Source: Pseudomonadota bacterium
Lineage (GTDB): Bacteria; Pseudomonadota; Alphaproteobacteria; Acetobacterales; Acetobacteraceae
Assembly: GCA_021809435.1 (NCBI GenBank)
Contig: JAKBAD010000010.1
Span: 23,396-87,395 of the forward strand
DNA length: 64,000 nucleotides
Direction of reading: 5' to 3'
Positions 46,415 to 56,685 of this stretch are shown here, piece after piece (position 1 is the first letter of the stretch; every line of letters starts with the position of its first letter). The position numbers and the translations under genes are program-made. The notes under the pieces were generated by a model, which searched no databases, had not been told where the DNA came from, and saw only the letters and a list, made by a program, of their open reading frames with translations.

Positions 46415-47791
46415 ATGTTCGACACGCTGTCGGGCAAATTTTCCGATATCTTCGACAAGCTCCGCAAGCGCGGCGCGCTGTCGGAGGCTGATGTCACCGA
46501 AGCCCTGCGCGAAATCCGCCTGGCGCTGTTGGATGCCGACGTGGCGCTCCCCGTGGTCAAGGATTTTGTCGCCCGCGTGCGTGAGCGCGCGGTCGGCTCC
46601 GAAGTCCTGCGCTCGGTCACGCCCGGCCAGATGGTCGTCAAGATCGTCAATGACGCCCTGATCGAGGCGCTGGGCGGTGAGCCCGTGCCGCTCAACCTCA
46701 TTGCCGTGCCGCCGGTGCCCATCCTCATGGTCGGCCTTCAGGGGTCGGGCAAAACCACCTCCTCGGCCAAGATCGCGCTGCGGCTGAAATCGCGCGAGCG
46801 CAAGAAGGTGCTGCTCGCCAGCCTCGACACCCAGCGCCCCGCCGCCCAGTTGCAGCTCGAGCAGCTGGCGCAGAAGGCCGGTGTCACCTCGCTGCCCATC
46901 ATCCCCGGCCAGACACCGCTGCAAATCGCCCATCGCGCCATGGATATCGCCCGGCGCGAGAGCTACGATGTGGTGATCCTCGACACCGCCGGCCGCCTCT
47001 CCATCGACCTTGCTCTCATGGAAGAGGTCAAGGCCATCCGCGCGGCCGTCACCCCGGTTGAGACCCTGCTGGTGGTGGACGCCATGACCGGCCAGGACGC
47101 GGTGACCACCGCCACCGCCTTCAATGAGGCGGTGAGCATCACCGGCATCGTGATGACCCGGCTGGATGGCGATTCACGCGGCGGCGCGGCGCTCTCCATG
47201 CGATCCGTCACCGGCGCGCCCATCAAGCTCACCGGCTCGGGCGAGAAGCTCGACGCGCTCGATGAATTCAACCCCGAGCGCATCGCCGGGCGCATTCTGG
47301 GCATGGGCGACATTGTCGGGCTGGTCGAGAAGGCTGCCGCCAATATCGACCAGGAGGAAGCCGAGAAGCTGGCCAAGAAAATGGCCAAGGGTAAGTTCGA
47401 CCTGGAAGACTACGCCGCCCAGCTCAAACAGATCTCCAAGCTCGGCTCGCTCTCGGGCATCATGGGGCTGCTGCCGGGCCTGGGCAAATTCAAATCCCAG
47501 ATCGAGAACGCCAATCTCGATCAGACCATCTTCAAGCGCCACGTCGCCATCATCGGCTCGATGACCCTAGCCGAGCGGCGCGCGCCCGATATTCTCAAAG
47601 CCAGCCGCAAAAAGCGTATCGCGGCCGGGGCGGGCGTGTCGGTCGCCGATGTCAACAAGCTGCTCAAACAGTTCGATGACATGTCGACCATGATGAAGCG
47701 CATGAACAAGGCCGGCGGCATGCAGGCTATGATGAGCCAGATGCAGGCCGCCATGGGGCAAATGAAGCCCGGTGGCCGGCGGCCTTTCTAA
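46415..47791 (+). CDS. ffh: Signal recognition particle protein Ffh
   Basis: SRP54 GTPase, 458 aa from ATG 46415 (MFDTLSGKFSDIFDKLRKRG); a GGAGAAA tract lies ten bases upstream, and an in-frame upstream TTG gives a non-conserved extension. N domain, G domain (GLQGSGKTTSSAKIA; DTAGRLSIDLALM; TRLDGDSRGGAALS) and methionine-rich M domain (DMSTMMKRMNKAGGMQAMMSQMQAAMGQM). Partner of FtsY at 12045. First gene of the ffh-rpsP-rimM-trmD-rplS block. Confidence 0.97.
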   Translation: MFDTLSGKFSDIFDKLRKRGALSEADVTEALREIRLALLDADVALPVVKDFVARVRERAVGSEVLRSVTPGQMVVKIVNDALIEALGGEPVPLNLIAVPPVPILMVGLQGSGKTTSSAKIALRLKSRERKKVLLASLDTQRPAAQLQLEQLAQKAGVTSLPIIPGQTPLQIAHRAMDIARRESYDVVILDTAGRLSIDLALMEEVKAIRAAVTPVETLLVVDAMTGQDAVTTATAFNEAVSITGIVMTRLDGDSRGGAALSMRSVTGAPIKLTGSGEKLDALDEFNPERIAGRILGMGDIVGLVEKAAANIDQEEAEKLAKKMAKGKFDLEDYAAQLKQISKLGSLSGIMGLLPGLGKFKSQIENANLDQTIFKRHVAIIGSMTLAERRAPDILKASRKKRIAAGAGVSVADVNKLLKQFDDMSTMMKRMNKAGGMQAMMSQMQAAMGQMKPGGRRPF

Positions 47792-47821
47792 CTTTTTCGA
47801 CGATTAACCTAAGGAGCTACC

Positions 47822-48169
47822 ATGTCAGTTAAAATTCGTCTCGCCCGCGGCGGCGCCAAGAAGCGCCCGTTCTACCACATCGTGGTCGCCAACGCCGATG
47901 CCCCGCGTGACGGCAAGTTCATCGAGCGCGTGGGCACCTACAACCCCATGCTGCCCGCCGACCATGCCGAGCGCATCACCCTCAAGACCGAGCGCGTGCA
48001 GTATTGGCTGGGCAACGGCGCCCAGCCGACCGACCGCGTCGCCCGCTTCCTCGCCAAGGCCGAGCTGATCAAGGCCCCGGCCCGCGCCGAGCAGACCAAG
48101 CAGCCTCTGCCCAAGAAGAAGGCGCAGGAGCGTGAGGCCGCCCGCGCCAAGGCCGCCGAGGCCGCCTGA
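47822..48169 (+). CDS. rpsP: 30S ribosomal protein S16
   Basis: 115 aa starting [48 protein letters not shown] precedes ATG 47822. The Ala/Lys/Glu-rich C-terminal extension is typical of alphaproteobacterial S16. It sits between ffh and rimM. Confidence 0.97.
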   Translation: MSVKIRLARGGAKKRPFYHIVVANADAPRDGKFIERVGTYNPMLPADHAERITLKTERVQYWLGNGAQPTDRVARFLAKAELIKAPARAEQTKQPLPKKKAQEREAARAKAAEAA

Positions 48170-48196
48170 AACCAGTGCGCGTAGAGAGGGTGTATC

Positions 48197-48718
48197 TTGG
48201 CTGACCGGCTGATCTTGATGGGCGTTATCGGCAAGCCGCACGGTGTGCGCGGCGCCGTGCGCGTTCATTCCCACGCCGAGGACGCCGACACCCTGGCCGA
48301 GCGCACCCTGACCGACCGCAAGGGCCGCCGTTTCCAGATCACCTGGGCGCATGAAAATGTCGCCTGGATCGACGAGGTGACGGGGACGGGCAAACGCCGC
48401 GTCGCCAACCGGACCGAGGCCGAGGCGCTGACCAACACCGAGCTGTTCATCTCCCGCGACGAGCTGCCCGAGACCGGAGAGGAGGAGTTCTACTTCACCG
48501 ACCTCATCGGGCTCGAAGCGCGCAACGGCGATGGCAAGGTGCTGGGCAAAATCGCCGAGGTGCTCGATTTCGGCGCCGGCGCCAGCCTTGAGTTGGCCCC
48601 CTCGGGCGCGCTCATCCCCTTCACCCGCGCCTGCGTGCCGGTGGTGGATGTGGCGGGCGGCTTCGTGGTGGTGATCCCCCCGCACGAGGTGGTGGGGCAG
48701 GCGGAGGCATCGCCATGA
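48197..48718 (+). CDS. rimM: Ribosome maturation factor RimM
   Basis: 173 aa 16S-processing factor; TTG start at 48197 with GAGAGGG upstream. N-terminal RimM domain ([24 protein letters not shown]) and PRC-barrel domain ([36 protein letters not shown]). The stop overlaps the trmD start by 4 bases. Confidence 0.95.
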   Translation: MADRLILMGVIGKPHGVRGAVRVHSHAEDADTLAERTLTDRKGRRFQITWAHENVAWIDEVTGTGKRRVANRTEAEALTNTELFISRDELPETGEEEFYFTDLIGLEARNGDGKVLGKIAEVLDFGAGASLELAPSGALIPFTRACVPVVDVAGGFVVVIPPHEVVGQAEASP

Positions 48719-49419
48719 GCTGGCGGGCCGACGTTCTTACCCTGTTCCCCGCGATGTTTCCGGGGCCGCTGGGCGAAAGCCTGGCCGGCAAGGCGCTGCG
48801 CGATGGTACCTGGAGCCTCACTGTCACCGATATCCGCGATTTCGGCCTCGGCCGGCACCGCGCGGTCGATGACACGCCCTTTGGCGGCGGCGCCGGCATG
48901 GTGCTGCGCGCCGATGTGCTCGATGCCGCCATCGCCTCGGTCGAGCGCGGCCAGCGCCCGCTGATCTTCCTCACCCCGCGCGGTCGCCCGCTCACCCAGG
49001 CGCGCGCGCGCGAACTTTCTGCAGGCCCGGGCGTCGTCCTGGTCTGTGGCCGGTTCGAGGGGTTCGACCAGCGCGTCATCGACGCGCAGGGCGCCGAGGA
49101 GCTCAGCATCGGCGATTATGTGCTCTCGGGCGGCGAACTGCCGGCCCTCGTGCTGCTCGATTCGGTCATCCGCCTGCTGCCGGGCGTGATGGGCTCGGAG
49201 GCCAGCGGGATCGAGGAAAGCCATGCGGCCAGCCTGCTCGAATACCCGCACTTCACCCGCCCCGCCACCTGGCAAGGCCGCGATGTGCCCGAGGTGCTGA
49301 CCTCGGGCAACCATGCGGCCATCGCCAAATGGCGGCTTGCGCAGTCCCGCGCGGTCACCCAGGCGCGCAGGCCAGACCTTTACGCTCATTACGTTGCATC
49401 CCAAGGGCTCACGCCCTAA
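48715..49419 (+). CDS. trmD: tRNA (guanine-N1)-methyltransferase TrmD
   Basis: Methylates G37 of tRNAs, using a SPOUT trefoil-knot fold. 234 aa. Motifs: [58 protein letters not shown] and [33 protein letters not shown] overlap with rimM. Confidence 0.96.
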   Translation: MSWRADVLTLFPAMFPGPLGESLAGKALRDGTWSLTVTDIRDFGLGRHRAVDDTPFGGGAGMVLRADVLDAAIASVERGQRPLIFLTPRGRPLTQARARELSAGPGVVLVCGRFEGFDQRVIDAQGAEELSIGDYVLSGGELPALVLLDSVIRLLPGVMGSEASGIEESHAASLLEYPHFTRPATWQGRDVPEVLTSGNHAAIAKWRLAQSRAVTQARRPDLYAHYVASQGLTP

Positions 49420-49443
49420 ACCATTTCAAGAAGGACCCAACCC

Positions 49444-49830
49444 ATGAACATCATCCAGACGCTGGAAGCCGAGCAGATCGCGAAGCTGACCGAGACCAAG
49501 ACCATCCCCGAATTCGGCCCCGGCGACACGCTGCGCGTCAACGTCACCGTCAAGGAAGGCGACCGCTCGCGTATCCAGGCCTTCGAGGGCCTGTGCATCG
49601 CCCGCTCGAATCGCGGTCTCAACTCATCCTTCACCGTGCGCAAAATCTCGTATGGCGAAGGCGTCGAGCGCGTGTTCCCGCTCTACGCCCCCGTGATCGC
49701 CGACATCCAGGTCGTGCGCCGTGGCGATGTCCGCCGCGCCAAGCTCTACTACCTGCGCGGCCGCCGCGGTAAGTCCGCCCGTATCGCCGAGAAGGCCCGC
49801 GAAGTCGAAGCCCCGACCGCCGCGGCGTGA
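49444..49830 (+). CDS. rplS: 50S ribosomal protein L19
   Basis: 128 aa, with [60 protein letters not shown], the standard L19 core. Last gene of the ffh block; a 200-bp array of hairpins follows before leuC. Confidence 0.97.
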   Translation: MNIIQTLEAEQIAKLTETKTIPEFGPGDTLRVNVTVKEGDRSRIQAFEGLCIARSNRGLNSSFTVRKISYGEGVERVFPLYAPVIADIQVVRRGDVRRAKLYYLRGRRGKSARIAEKAREVEAPTAAA

Positions 49831-49838
49831 GGCAAGGT

Positions 49839-50038
49839 TAGGGGGGCTTTGCCCCCCTATAACCCCCCCACCAAGGGCCAGAAGGCCCTTGGTTCCCGTA
49901 AGTTTTTAAGGGTTTGAAAGGGGGCCTGCCTGTCGCCATGTCACGGCACATGGGCAGGCCCCCTTTCAAACCCTTTACTCATGGTTTGCAAAGGCCAATG
50001 GCCTTTGGCAGGGGGTTCAGGGGGACAGCGTCCCCCTG
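49839..50038. repeat. Array of five hairpins between rplS and leuC
   Basis: Five separate palindromes in 200 bases: 49839-49859 (TAGGGGGG/CCCCCCTA), 49870-49893 (ACCAAGGGCC/GGCCCTTGGT), 49908-49975 (perfect 23-bp arms, with a family 1 lead-in at 49900-49916), 49989-50007 (CAAAGGCC/GGCCTTTG) and 50018-50038 (CAGGGGGAC/GTCCCCCTG). Likely a mosaic of extragenic palindromes that also ends the rplS transcript. Confidence 0.75.
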
Positions 50039-50071
50039 GGCTGCCTCACTCTACAGGAGGTCATGGAGACG

Positions 50072-51475
50072 ATGGCGCGGACGTTATTCGACAAGATTTG
50101 GGATGCCCATGTGGTTGACCGGATGGAGGACGGCACGTGCGTTCTCTATATCGACCGGCATCTGGTGCACGAGGTCACCAGCCCGCAGGCGTTCGAGGGG
50201 CTGCGTGCCGCCGGGCGCAAGGTGCGCCGGGTTGAGAACACCATCGCGGTGGTCGATCATAACGTCCCCACCAGCCCCGAGCGCCTGACCGAGACCAACG
50301 AGCCCGAGAGCGCGCTGCAAATCGCCACGCTTGAGCACAACGTCGCCGAATTCGGGGTGACCTATTTCCCTATGTCCGATGAGCGCCAGGGCATTGTGCA
50401 TGTGGTGGGCCCCGAACAGGGCATTTCGTTACCCGGCATGACCATTGTATGTGGTGATTCCCACACCTCCACCCATGGCGCCATGGGCGCGCTGGCGTTC
50501 GGCATCGGCACCTCCGAGGTCGAGCATGTGCTGGCCACCCAGACGCTGCTGCAAAAACCCGCCAAGAACATGCTGGTGCGGGTGGATGGCACGCTGCATC
50601 CCGGCTGCACCGGCAAAGACATCGTGCTGGCCATCATCGGCAAAATCGGCACGGCGGGCGGCACGGGTCATGTCATCGAGTTCGCGGGCGACGCGATCAA
50701 GTCGCTCGACATGGCTGGGCGCCTGACGGTCTGCAACATGGCCATCGAGGCCGGGGCGCGGGCCGGTCTGATCGCCCCCGATGACACCACCTTCGCCTAT
50801 ATCAAAGGCCGTCCCTTCGCGCCCCAGGGCGCCGATTTCGAGGCCGCGGTGGCCTATTGGCGCACCCTGCCGTCCGATGAAGGCGCGCAGTACGACAAGG
50901 TGGTGGTGCTCAAGGCCGAGGAGATCGTGCCGCAAGTCACCTGGGGCACCAACCCCGAGGCGGTGATTCCCATCACCGGCACCGTCCCCAACCCCGCCGA
51001 TGAGGCCGACGAAACCAAGCGCGCCCAGATGGAGCGCCAGCTTGCCTATATGGCACTGGAAGCGGGCCAACCCATTGCCGGCACGCCCATCGACGTGGTG
51101 TTCATCGGCTCCTGCACCAATTCGCGCATCGAGGATCTGCGCCAAGCCGCCCATGTCGCCAAGGGCCGTAAGGTGGCCGAGGGCGTGCGCGCGCTGGTGG
51201 TGCCGGGTTCGGGGCTGGTGAAAAAGCAGGCCGAGGCCGAGGGTATCGCCGATGTGCTGATCGAGGCCGGGTTCGAGTGGCGTGAAGCCGGCTGCTCGAT
51301 GTGCTTAGGCATGAACCCCGACAAGCTCACCCCCGGCCAGCGCTGCGCCTCCACTTCCAACCGCAATTTCGAGGGACGCCAAGGCCCAGGCGGGCGCACG
51401 CATCTGCTCTCGCCCGGCATGGCCGCCGCCGCCGCCGTCACCGGCGCCCTCACCGATGTCCGGGAGCTGATCTGA
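50072..51475 (+). CDS. leuC: 3-isopropylmalate dehydratase large subunit
   Basis: Aconitase-family [4Fe-4S] enzyme that isomerises isopropylmalate in leucine synthesis, acting with LeuD. 467 aa from ATG 50072 ([15 protein letters not shown], the usual N-terminus). ATG 50063 is three codons earlier but only two bases from AGGAGG. Cluster cysteines: [11 protein letters not shown] and [11 protein letters not shown]. The stop overlaps the leuD start (TGATG). Confidence 0.96.
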   Translation: MARTLFDKIWDAHVVDRMEDGTCVLYIDRHLVHEVTSPQAFEGLRAAGRKVRRVENTIAVVDHNVPTSPERLTETNEPESALQIATLEHNVAEFGVTYFPMSDERQGIVHVVGPEQGISLPGMTIVCGDSHTSTHGAMGALAFGIGTSEVEHVLATQTLLQKPAKNMLVRVDGTLHPGCTGKDIVLAIIGKIGTAGGTGHVIEFAGDAIKSLDMAGRLTVCNMAIEAGARAGLIAPDDTTFAYIKGRPFAPQGADFEAAVAYWRTLPSDEGAQYDKVVVLKAEEIVPQVTWGTNPEAVIPITGTVPNPADEADETKRAQMERQLAYMALEAGQPIAGTPIDVVFIGSCTNSRIEDLRQAAHVAKGRKVAEGVRALVVPGSGLVKKQAEAEGIADVLIEAGFEWREAGCSMCLGMNPDKLTPGQRCASTSNRNFEGRQGPGGRTHLLSPGMAAAAAVTGALTDVRELI

Positions 51476-52080
51476 TGGATAAATTCACCGCCCTCACCGC
51501 CACCGCGGCGCCGCTCAACATCAAAAACATCGACACCGACAAGATCATCCCGGCGCGGTTCTTGAAAACCATCAAGCGCTCGGGCCTGGGCAAGAGCCTG
51601 TTCGCCGATATGCGCTACGATGAGCAAGGCGCCGAGAACCCGGCCTTCGTGCTCAACCAGCCCAAATACCGTAGCGCCCAAATTCTGGTGGCGGGCGATA
51701 ATTTTGGCTGCGGCTCCTCGCGCGAGCATGCCCCCTGGGCGCTGCTCGATTTCGGCATTCGTTGTGTCATCGCCCCCAGCTTCGCTGATATTTTCTTCAA
51801 TAACTGCTTCAAGAACGGCATCCTGCCCATCGCCTTGCCCGAGGATGTGGTGGCCAAGCTGATGGATGATGCCAGCCTGGGCACCAATGCCCGCCTCACC
51901 ATTGATCTGGAGCGCCAGGTGGTGGTCCGCCCGAGCGGCGAGGAAATCGCCTTTGGCGTCGATGCGTTCCGCAAACATTGCCTGCTCAACGGGCTCGATG
52001 ATATCGGCCTCACTCTTGAACATGCCCCGGCCATTGACGCGTATGAGGCCAAACAACCGGCCTGGATGCCCAAAATCTAA
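51475..52080 (+). CDS. leuD: 3-isopropylmalate dehydratase small subunit
   Basis: 201 aa swivel-domain subunit of isopropylmalate isomerase. [30 protein letters not shown] and [46 protein letters not shown] are typical. Start ATG 51475 overlaps the leuC stop by one base. leuB follows after 12 bases. Confidence 0.96.
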   Translation: MDKFTALTATAAPLNIKNIDTDKIIPARFLKTIKRSGLGKSLFADMRYDEQGAENPAFVLNQPKYRSAQILVAGDNFGCGSSREHAPWALLDFGIRCVIAPSFADIFFNNCFKNGILPIALPEDVVAKLMDDASLGTNARLTIDLERQVVVRPSGEEIAFGVDAFRKHCLLNGLDDIGLTLEHAPAIDAYEAKQPAWMPKI

Positions 52081-52092
52081 GGAACCCAGAGA

Positions 52093-53202
52093 ATGACCGC
52101 CAATAAATCCCTGCTGCTGCTGCCCGGCGATGGCATCGGCCCCGAGGTGTTCGCCCAGGCCAAGCGCGTGCTTGACTGGGTGCAGAAAACCGGCCGCGCC
52201 AGCTTCACCCTGCACGAAGACCTGGTCGGCGGCGCCGCCATCGATGCGTATGGCGTGCCGGTGACCGAGGCCACCGTGCAAAAGGCCAAAGAGGTCGATG
52301 CCGTGCTGTTCGGCTCGGTCGGCGGGCCGAAATGGGACAAGGTCTCCTTCGACATCCGCCCCGAGGCCGGCCTGCTGCGCCTGCGCCAGGAGCTGCAAGT
52401 GTTCGCCAATCTGCGCCCCGCCAAGGTATTCGATGCCCTGGTCGATTCGTCCTCGCTCAAGCCCGAGCTGGTGCGCGGGCTCGATATCATGATCGTGCGT
52501 GAATGCATCGGCGGCGTCTATTTCGGCGAGCCCCGGGGCATCGAGCAGCTCGCCGATGGCACCGAGCGCGGTATCAATACCGAGGTCTACACCACCCCCG
52601 AAATCCTGCGCGTTGGCCGCGTGGCGTTCGACCTCGCCCGCAAGCGCGCCAACCGCGTGTGCAGCGTCGAGAAGGCCAATGTCATGGAATCCGGCCTGCT
52701 CTGGCGGCGCGTGATGACCAAGCTCCAGGCCGAGGAATACCCCGATGTCGAGCTGACCCACATGTACGCCGATAATTGCGCCATGCAGCTGGCCAAGAAT
52801 CCCCGGCAGTTCGATGTCATCGTCACCGGCAATCTGTTTGGCGATATTCTCTCCGATCTGGCGGCCATGCTCACCGGCTCGCTCGGCCTGCTGCCCAGCG
52901 CCACGCTCGGCGCCAAAGACCCCGCCACCGGCCGCCGCCCGGGCTTCTACGAGCCCATCCACGGCTCGGCGCCCGACATCGCGGGCAAGGGCGTGGCCAA
53001 CCCCATCGCGCAAATCCTCAGCCTCGCCCTGCTGCTGCGCTATTCCTTCGACATGGAGGAAGAAGCCGTGGCGATTGAGCAAGCGGTCGAGCGCGTGCTG
53101 GCCAAAGCCGGCCGCACCCCCGACATCAAAACCGAAGGCCGCCCGGTCATCTCCACCTCGGAGATGGGCGATGCGCTGATCGCAGAGCTCGAAGCGATTT
53201 AA
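52093..53202 (+). CDS. leuB: 3-isopropylmalate dehydrogenase
   Basis: NAD-dependent oxidative decarboxylase of leucine synthesis, 369 aa. [73 protein letters not shown] and [22 protein letters not shown] are diagnostic. Last gene of leuCDB; tRNA-Arg follows 54 bases later. Confidence 0.97.
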   Translation: MTANKSLLLLPGDGIGPEVFAQAKRVLDWVQKTGRASFTLHEDLVGGAAIDAYGVPVTEATVQKAKEVDAVLFGSVGGPKWDKVSFDIRPEAGLLRLRQELQVFANLRPAKVFDALVDSSSLKPELVRGLDIMIVRECIGGVYFGEPRGIEQLADGTERGINTEVYTTPEILRVGRVAFDLARKRANRVCSVEKANVMESGLLWRRVMTKLQAEEYPDVELTHMYADNCAMQLAKNPRQFDVIVTGNLFGDILSDLAAMLTGSLGLLPSATLGAKDPATGRRPGFYEPIHGSAPDIAGKGVANPIAQILSLALLLRYSFDMEEEAVAIEQAVERVLAKAGRTPDIKTEGRPVISTSEMGDALIAELEAI

Positions 53203-53256
53203 TTCCGCCCCGGGGGTTGCGCGCCGAAGACGCTTCGGTTACACCCCCGCCACGAC

Positions 53257-53333
53257 GCGCCCGTAGCTCAGCTGGATAGAGCATCAGACTACGAATCTGA
53301 GGGTCAGGAGTTCGAATCTCTTCGGGCGCGCCA
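53257..53333 (+). tRNA. tRNA-Arg (anticodon ACG)
   Basis: Full cloverleaf: acceptor GCGCCCG / CGGGCGC with discriminator G and encoded CCA; D arm GCTC-GAGC; anticodon stem TCAGA / TCTGA with loop CTACGAA (anticodon ACG); T arm with loop TTCGAAT. It marks the change from conserved genes to accessory content, a common integration target. Confidence 0.97.
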
Positions 53334-53441
53334 TTTTCTCCTTACATTTCAAGAGCTTTTTGGGTGCCCTCGGGCGCCATGCGGCGGGGGTGCGGTTGCG
53401 TCCCACCACAATCCCCTCAAATGACCCCACTTCGCCGCCCG

Positions 53442-54236
53442 TCACCCGGTGGGAGACGCATCCGGCAGGCGCACCTCGCAGGCGCGCATCTCCCACGGGT
53501 TGCCCTTGGCGAGCAGGCGGCCCTGCTCCACCAGGGCAACCGCCCGGACCAGCAGCATCAAATCCCCCACCTGACCGTAGACCTTGTCGCTCACGAGCGC
53601 GCCGCCGACCATGCGGGCCATCTTCCGCCATATCGTGGTCGCCTTGTTGAGCAGCATCTGGTCGAAATGGTCCTCCGTAGCGGAGACCAGCCCCGCATCC
53701 CCAACCACGCGAACGGGAGAGTTCTCCTGCACGAGAACTCTCCAGTTCGCCCGCAACTCGGCGCGCTCGCCCGGATCAAGCTCCCGCTCTGTGCCGAGCA
53801 GCGCCTGGAGCGCTCCCGGCACAACCATGGAGACGGCGGACGCTGGCTCGCTCATCACCTGAGTACCATCCCGGCGGGAGATGGGATACTGGAGCCCCGT
53901 CACGTCCACGACGAAGAAACTTCTCCCATCCAGCCGCTCCGCCACCGCGTGTAGACAGGCGAGTTCCATGGAGGAGCGGCGGCCGAACCAGAGCACTAGC
54001 TTGCCCTCCCAGGCATCGAGGCCTCGCCAGAACGCTGCGAATTCAGCTTCGGCCTCCGGCATCTCGAGCATGCTGCCCCACCACTCGGCGCGCGCGGACG
54101 GCGAGAGAGATGCGACAGGGCCGCAACTGAAGTCATCGGGGCACAGCAGTACTCCATCGCTGTTTCCGGCCGCGCGTAGCGCCTGACGGAGCGAGCCTGC
54201 CGCGGAATGTCCGGGAGCGACGTGTAGAACCTTCAT
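53442..54236 (-). CDS. DUF1835/DUF3658-type protein
   Basis: 264 aa from ATG 54236, which has GGAGACCC upstream. The N-terminal half (MKVLHVAPGHSAAGSLRQALRAAG...GVLLCPDDFSCGPVA) fits DUF1835, and the C-terminal part fits the helical DUF3658 region; assignment is by pattern. Function is unknown in the family. No signal or membrane segment. It lies 33 bases downstream of the DUF4236 gene. The ORF extends to 54266 without support. Confidence 0.7.
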   Translation of the reverse strand: MKVLHVAPGHSAAGSLRQALRAAGNSDGVLLCPDDFSCGPVASLSPSARAEWWGSMLEMPEAEAEFAAFWRGLDAWEGKLVLWFGRRSSMELACLHAVAERLDGRSFFVVDVTGLQYPISRRDGTQVMSEPASAVSMVVPGALQALLGTERELDPGERAELRANWRVLVQENSPVRVVGDAGLVSATEDHFDQMLLNKATTIWRKMARMVGGALVSDKVYGQVGDLMLLVRAVALVEQGRLLAKGNPWEMRACEVRLPDASPTG

Positions 54237-54269
54237 CTGGGTCTCCAACGGCGGCGGCGCGTTCAAGAT

Positions 54270-55433
54270 TTACGAGGCTGATGGCGAGCTGATGGCTAGA
54301 AGGCTCTCCGATGCTGGCCGCTTGGGTAGGTCTCTCAGAGTGGCCACGAAGCGTTGAACGATGCCAATCTGGGAAAATTCGGCCAATTCGTTCACGCCGG
54401 ACCTACTGGACAAGTGCATGACGTCGTACAGGCAAATCGGCAGCCGCCGGTTGCTCTTGAACCTTCGGTCTGGGCCACCACTCTTGTTGGGATGCTGCCA
54501 TGTATGGTCCACGACCTGGGCGTCGCCGGGCGGCTGGCCATCCTCGATGAACCTGGATTGCTGGTATTTGATCTCCAAGTCCCCATACCCGACCGCGCCG
54601 AATCTTTTTCCGTCCTGCACAAGTACGACTTCGGGAAAAAAGTAGAACGTGCGTCTGCCAAGTCCGAGAGCGGGCGGCGTGATATTGCTGCGGAGCACCT
54701 TCGGAAGATTGTAGCCCAAGCGCGCATTTTTTCGGTTGACGAGATGACCCGCGCCGGCATTGCGCTTCCAAGTGGCAAGATCTGTAACCTTGCCTCCGGC
54801 CTCAATGTGCCACCTCCCTCTACAGGCCTTGAGCGCGTCAAACTCCTTTGTAACTCGCTCGAACTTGGCGCTGGCTTCTCCATCGAGATTGTAGAAGAGT
54901 ACGCTCCTTCGCAGAGATTGGTCCAACCAAGCGCCTAGAGCCCAGGCTGGCAGCGCCGAGAGCAAGGCGACGGCGCCAACCATGGGCGCAACGGTTTCCT
55001 GCCCCCCACCTGCGAGCATGGCCAATATCCCGAAGCCGGCGGTGCCAAGACCCAGCAGAGGGCCAAGCGGAATACGAGCCTGCTTCGCGTTGAGGTCATC
55101 GACGAGTTCGATCACTGAACTGTCGCGCATTCCGAGCACGTCGCCAGAAGTCACTTCGACCATCACAACCCGCCCTTGTTCCGTTCGCTGAGTTGGAGGA
55201 TTTGGCGCTACTGGAGCGATCGGCTGCGGTTTCTGGGGGGAGTTCCGCGTCGGTCGGCTGCCACCGATCGACGCCCGATAGTACAGCCCCCCACGGCCTG
55301 CTTGGACGTAGTGTCCGCGGGGGCCGGTTCCCACGCGAAAACCCTTGACTCCAACTGAAAGCCCAACGCCCGAATTCGACAAATTGAAACGGAAGGGGCC
55401 AGCAGAAATGGACTTGCGCACGTAAAACGGCAT
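54270..55433 (-). CDS. DUF4236-domain membrane protein
   Basis: 387 aa. The N-terminus MPFYVRKSISAGPFRFNLSNSGVGLSVGVKGFRVGTGPRGHYVQAGRGGLYYRA is a clear DUF4236 domain. A hydrophobic pair lies about 125-170 (LGPLLGLGTAGFGILAMLAGGG; MVGAVALLSALPAWALGAWL), followed by a large soluble C-terminal part with no recognised motif. Such proteins are scattered in islands and phages; function unknown. Same strand and probably same transcript as the DUF1835 gene. Confidence 0.75.
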   Translation of the reverse strand: MPFYVRKSISAGPFRFNLSNSGVGLSVGVKGFRVGTGPRGHYVQAGRGGLYYRASIGGSRPTRNSPQKPQPIAPVAPNPPTQRTEQGRVVMVEVTSGDVLGMRDSSVIELVDDLNAKQARIPLGPLLGLGTAGFGILAMLAGGGQETVAPMVGAVALLSALPAWALGAWLDQSLRRSVLFYNLDGEASAKFERVTKEFDALKACRGRWHIEAGGKVTDLATWKRNAGAGHLVNRKNARLGYNLPKVLRSNITPPALGLGRRTFYFFPEVVLVQDGKRFGAVGYGDLEIKYQQSRFIEDGQPPGDAQVVDHTWQHPNKSGGPDRRFKSNRRLPICLYDVMHLSSRSGVNELAEFSQIGIVQRFVATLRDLPKRPASESLLAISSPSAS

Positions 55434-55572
55434 GGCTTCACCCGTTCCTTCATCTGAAGTTATCTTACGCTACAGTAATGCAGTTTGAAGGATGTTGCCA
55501 ACCATGTGCGCTGTTGTGCCCAAGCCTCGTCAACATCGTTAGCCCCCCTCCGGCGGCTCCGCGTTGAGAGCA

Positions 55573-55842
55573 TCACCCCACCCGGCCGGGCTTCCTGCCG
55601 CTGCGGAGCGTCATCGGTTCCTTCTCGCCCGGCTCCGGCTTGCGAAACAGCTCGCCTACCTCGACCTCCAGGGCCACGGCGATTCTCTCCAAGAGCAGGA
55701 TTCCAGGATTCTCGCTGCCGCTCTCCAGGCGGCTGACATAGGCACGGTCAATCCCCGTGTCGGCCGCGAAGGCGTCCTGGGAAATCTCCTTCGCGACTCT
55801 GAGCCGCCTGATATTTCGCGCCACGAGCGCCTGCACGTTCAT
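55573..55842 (-). CDS. XRE-family transcriptional regulator
   Basis: 89 aa single-domain HTH (VARNIRRLRVAKEISQDAFAADTGIDRAYVSRLESGSENPGILLLERIAVALEVEVGELF), of Cro/C1 type. It is divergent from the EcsC operon; a perfect TGTAATAAATTACA palindrome lies in the gap and is a candidate operator controlling both. A basic, Gly/Pro tail follows the domain. Confidence 0.88.
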   Translation of the reverse strand: MNVQALVARNIRRLRVAKEISQDAFAADTGIDRAYVSRLESGSENPGILLLERIAVALEVEVGELFRKPEPGEKEPMTLRSGRKPGRVG

Positions 55843-55878
55843 CCTTGGATGCAGGGCAGCTTGCGAAGCAGTTATCCA

Positions 55879-55892
55879 TGTAATAAATTACA
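55879..55892. promoter_or_regulatory. Palindromic operator candidate for the XRE regulator
   Basis: TGTAATAAATTACA, a perfect 6+2+6 palindrome in otherwise GC-rich sequence, lies 36 bases upstream of the XRE start and 67 bases before the EcsC-like gene start. Confidence 0.5.
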
Positions 55893-55959
55893 CTGAATGA
55901 GAGCGCCGCCCGGCATGGCCCGGCAGAGCTGTCGCAGACCAGGACAGGAGGCCGAGGAC

Positions 55960-56685
55960 GTGGACACGCACGACGGCGACGAGGGACAGGCCGGTGACGC
56001 CGGCCGCCTGACGCAGATTTTGGACACCATCTGGAACGAGATCGTGCTCGGCGACTCCAAGCTGAGCCCGGAGAAGTCCTGCTTCGAGCTGGCCAACGAC
56101 TACCGCCACTCGGGCAAGACGCCCGATGAGTGCGCGGAGAATTTCATCGGCTGGCAGACGGCGAAGGCCGGCGCAGCCGGTTTCGTCCTGGGACTGCCCG
56201 GCTTCGCCGCGATGCCCGTCACCGTGCCAGCCGACTTCATGTCCGTCGCGTACCTGCAGCTCCGCATGGTGGCCGTCGTCGGCCTGCTCTTCGGCTGGGA
56301 CGTGCGCTCGGACCAGTTCCGGACGATGGCCTATCTGAGCCTGCTCGGCTCGGCCGCCGGAGAGCTGGTGCGCGACCTCGGCATCAAGGCGACGACCAGG
56401 ATCGCCATGGGCACGATCCAGAAGAAGGTCTCCGGCGCCGTGCTGCAAAAGATCAACCGCGCGGTGGGCACCAGGCTGGTGACGAAGGCCGGCAGCACCG
56501 GCGTGGTCAACCTCACCAAGGTCGTGCCGGTCCTGGGCGGGCTGGTCGGCGGCGGCGTCAACGTCCTTGTCACCCGCCAGATCGGGAAGACGGCGGTTTC
56601 GTGGCTGAGGGAAGGACCGGCGGCGCAGGGAGAGGGCGGGCCGGATGCACCAGAGGGCGACATCATCGAGGGGGAGATCGAATGA
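55960..56685 (+). CDS. EcsC-family protein
   Basis: 241 aa from GTG 55960, eight bases after AGGAGG. Central hydrophobic segments (GAAGFVLGLPGFAAMPVTVPADF; LRMVAVVGLLFGWDV; LTKVVPVLGGLVGGGVNVLVTRQIGKTAVSWL) and ALLG/SLLGS patterns resemble the EcsC family, whose role is unclear (membrane-associated, linked to secretion or stress in Bacillus). First gene of a three-gene coupled operon; its stop overlaps the next start (ATGA). Codon use prefers GAC over GAT, unlike the backbone genes, by eye. Confidence 0.72.
   Translation: MDTHDGDEGQAGDAGRLTQILDTIWNEIVLGDSKLSPEKSCFELANDYRHSGKTPDECAENFIGWQTAKAGAAGFVLGLPGFAAMPVTVPADFMSVAYLQLRMVAVVGLLFGWDVRSDQFRTMAYLSLLGSAAGELVRDLGIKATTRIAMGTIQKKVSGAVLQKINRAVGTRLVTKAGSTGVVNLTKVVPVLGGLVGGGVNVLVTRQIGKTAVSWLREGPAAQGEGGPDAPEGDIIEGEIE

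Noticed and set aside
53284..53631. Minus-strand ORF ending in RPKRFELLTLRFVV
   Set aside because: The end is the antisense reading of tRNA-Arg, a well-known artefact; the remainder overlaps the DUF1835 gene and has no ribosome binding site or motif.
55461..55480. TTAC-N6-GTAA upstream of the DUF4236 gene as a second XRE operator
   Set aside because: Half-sites are in opposite order to TGTAATAAATTACA, so it is not the same motif.
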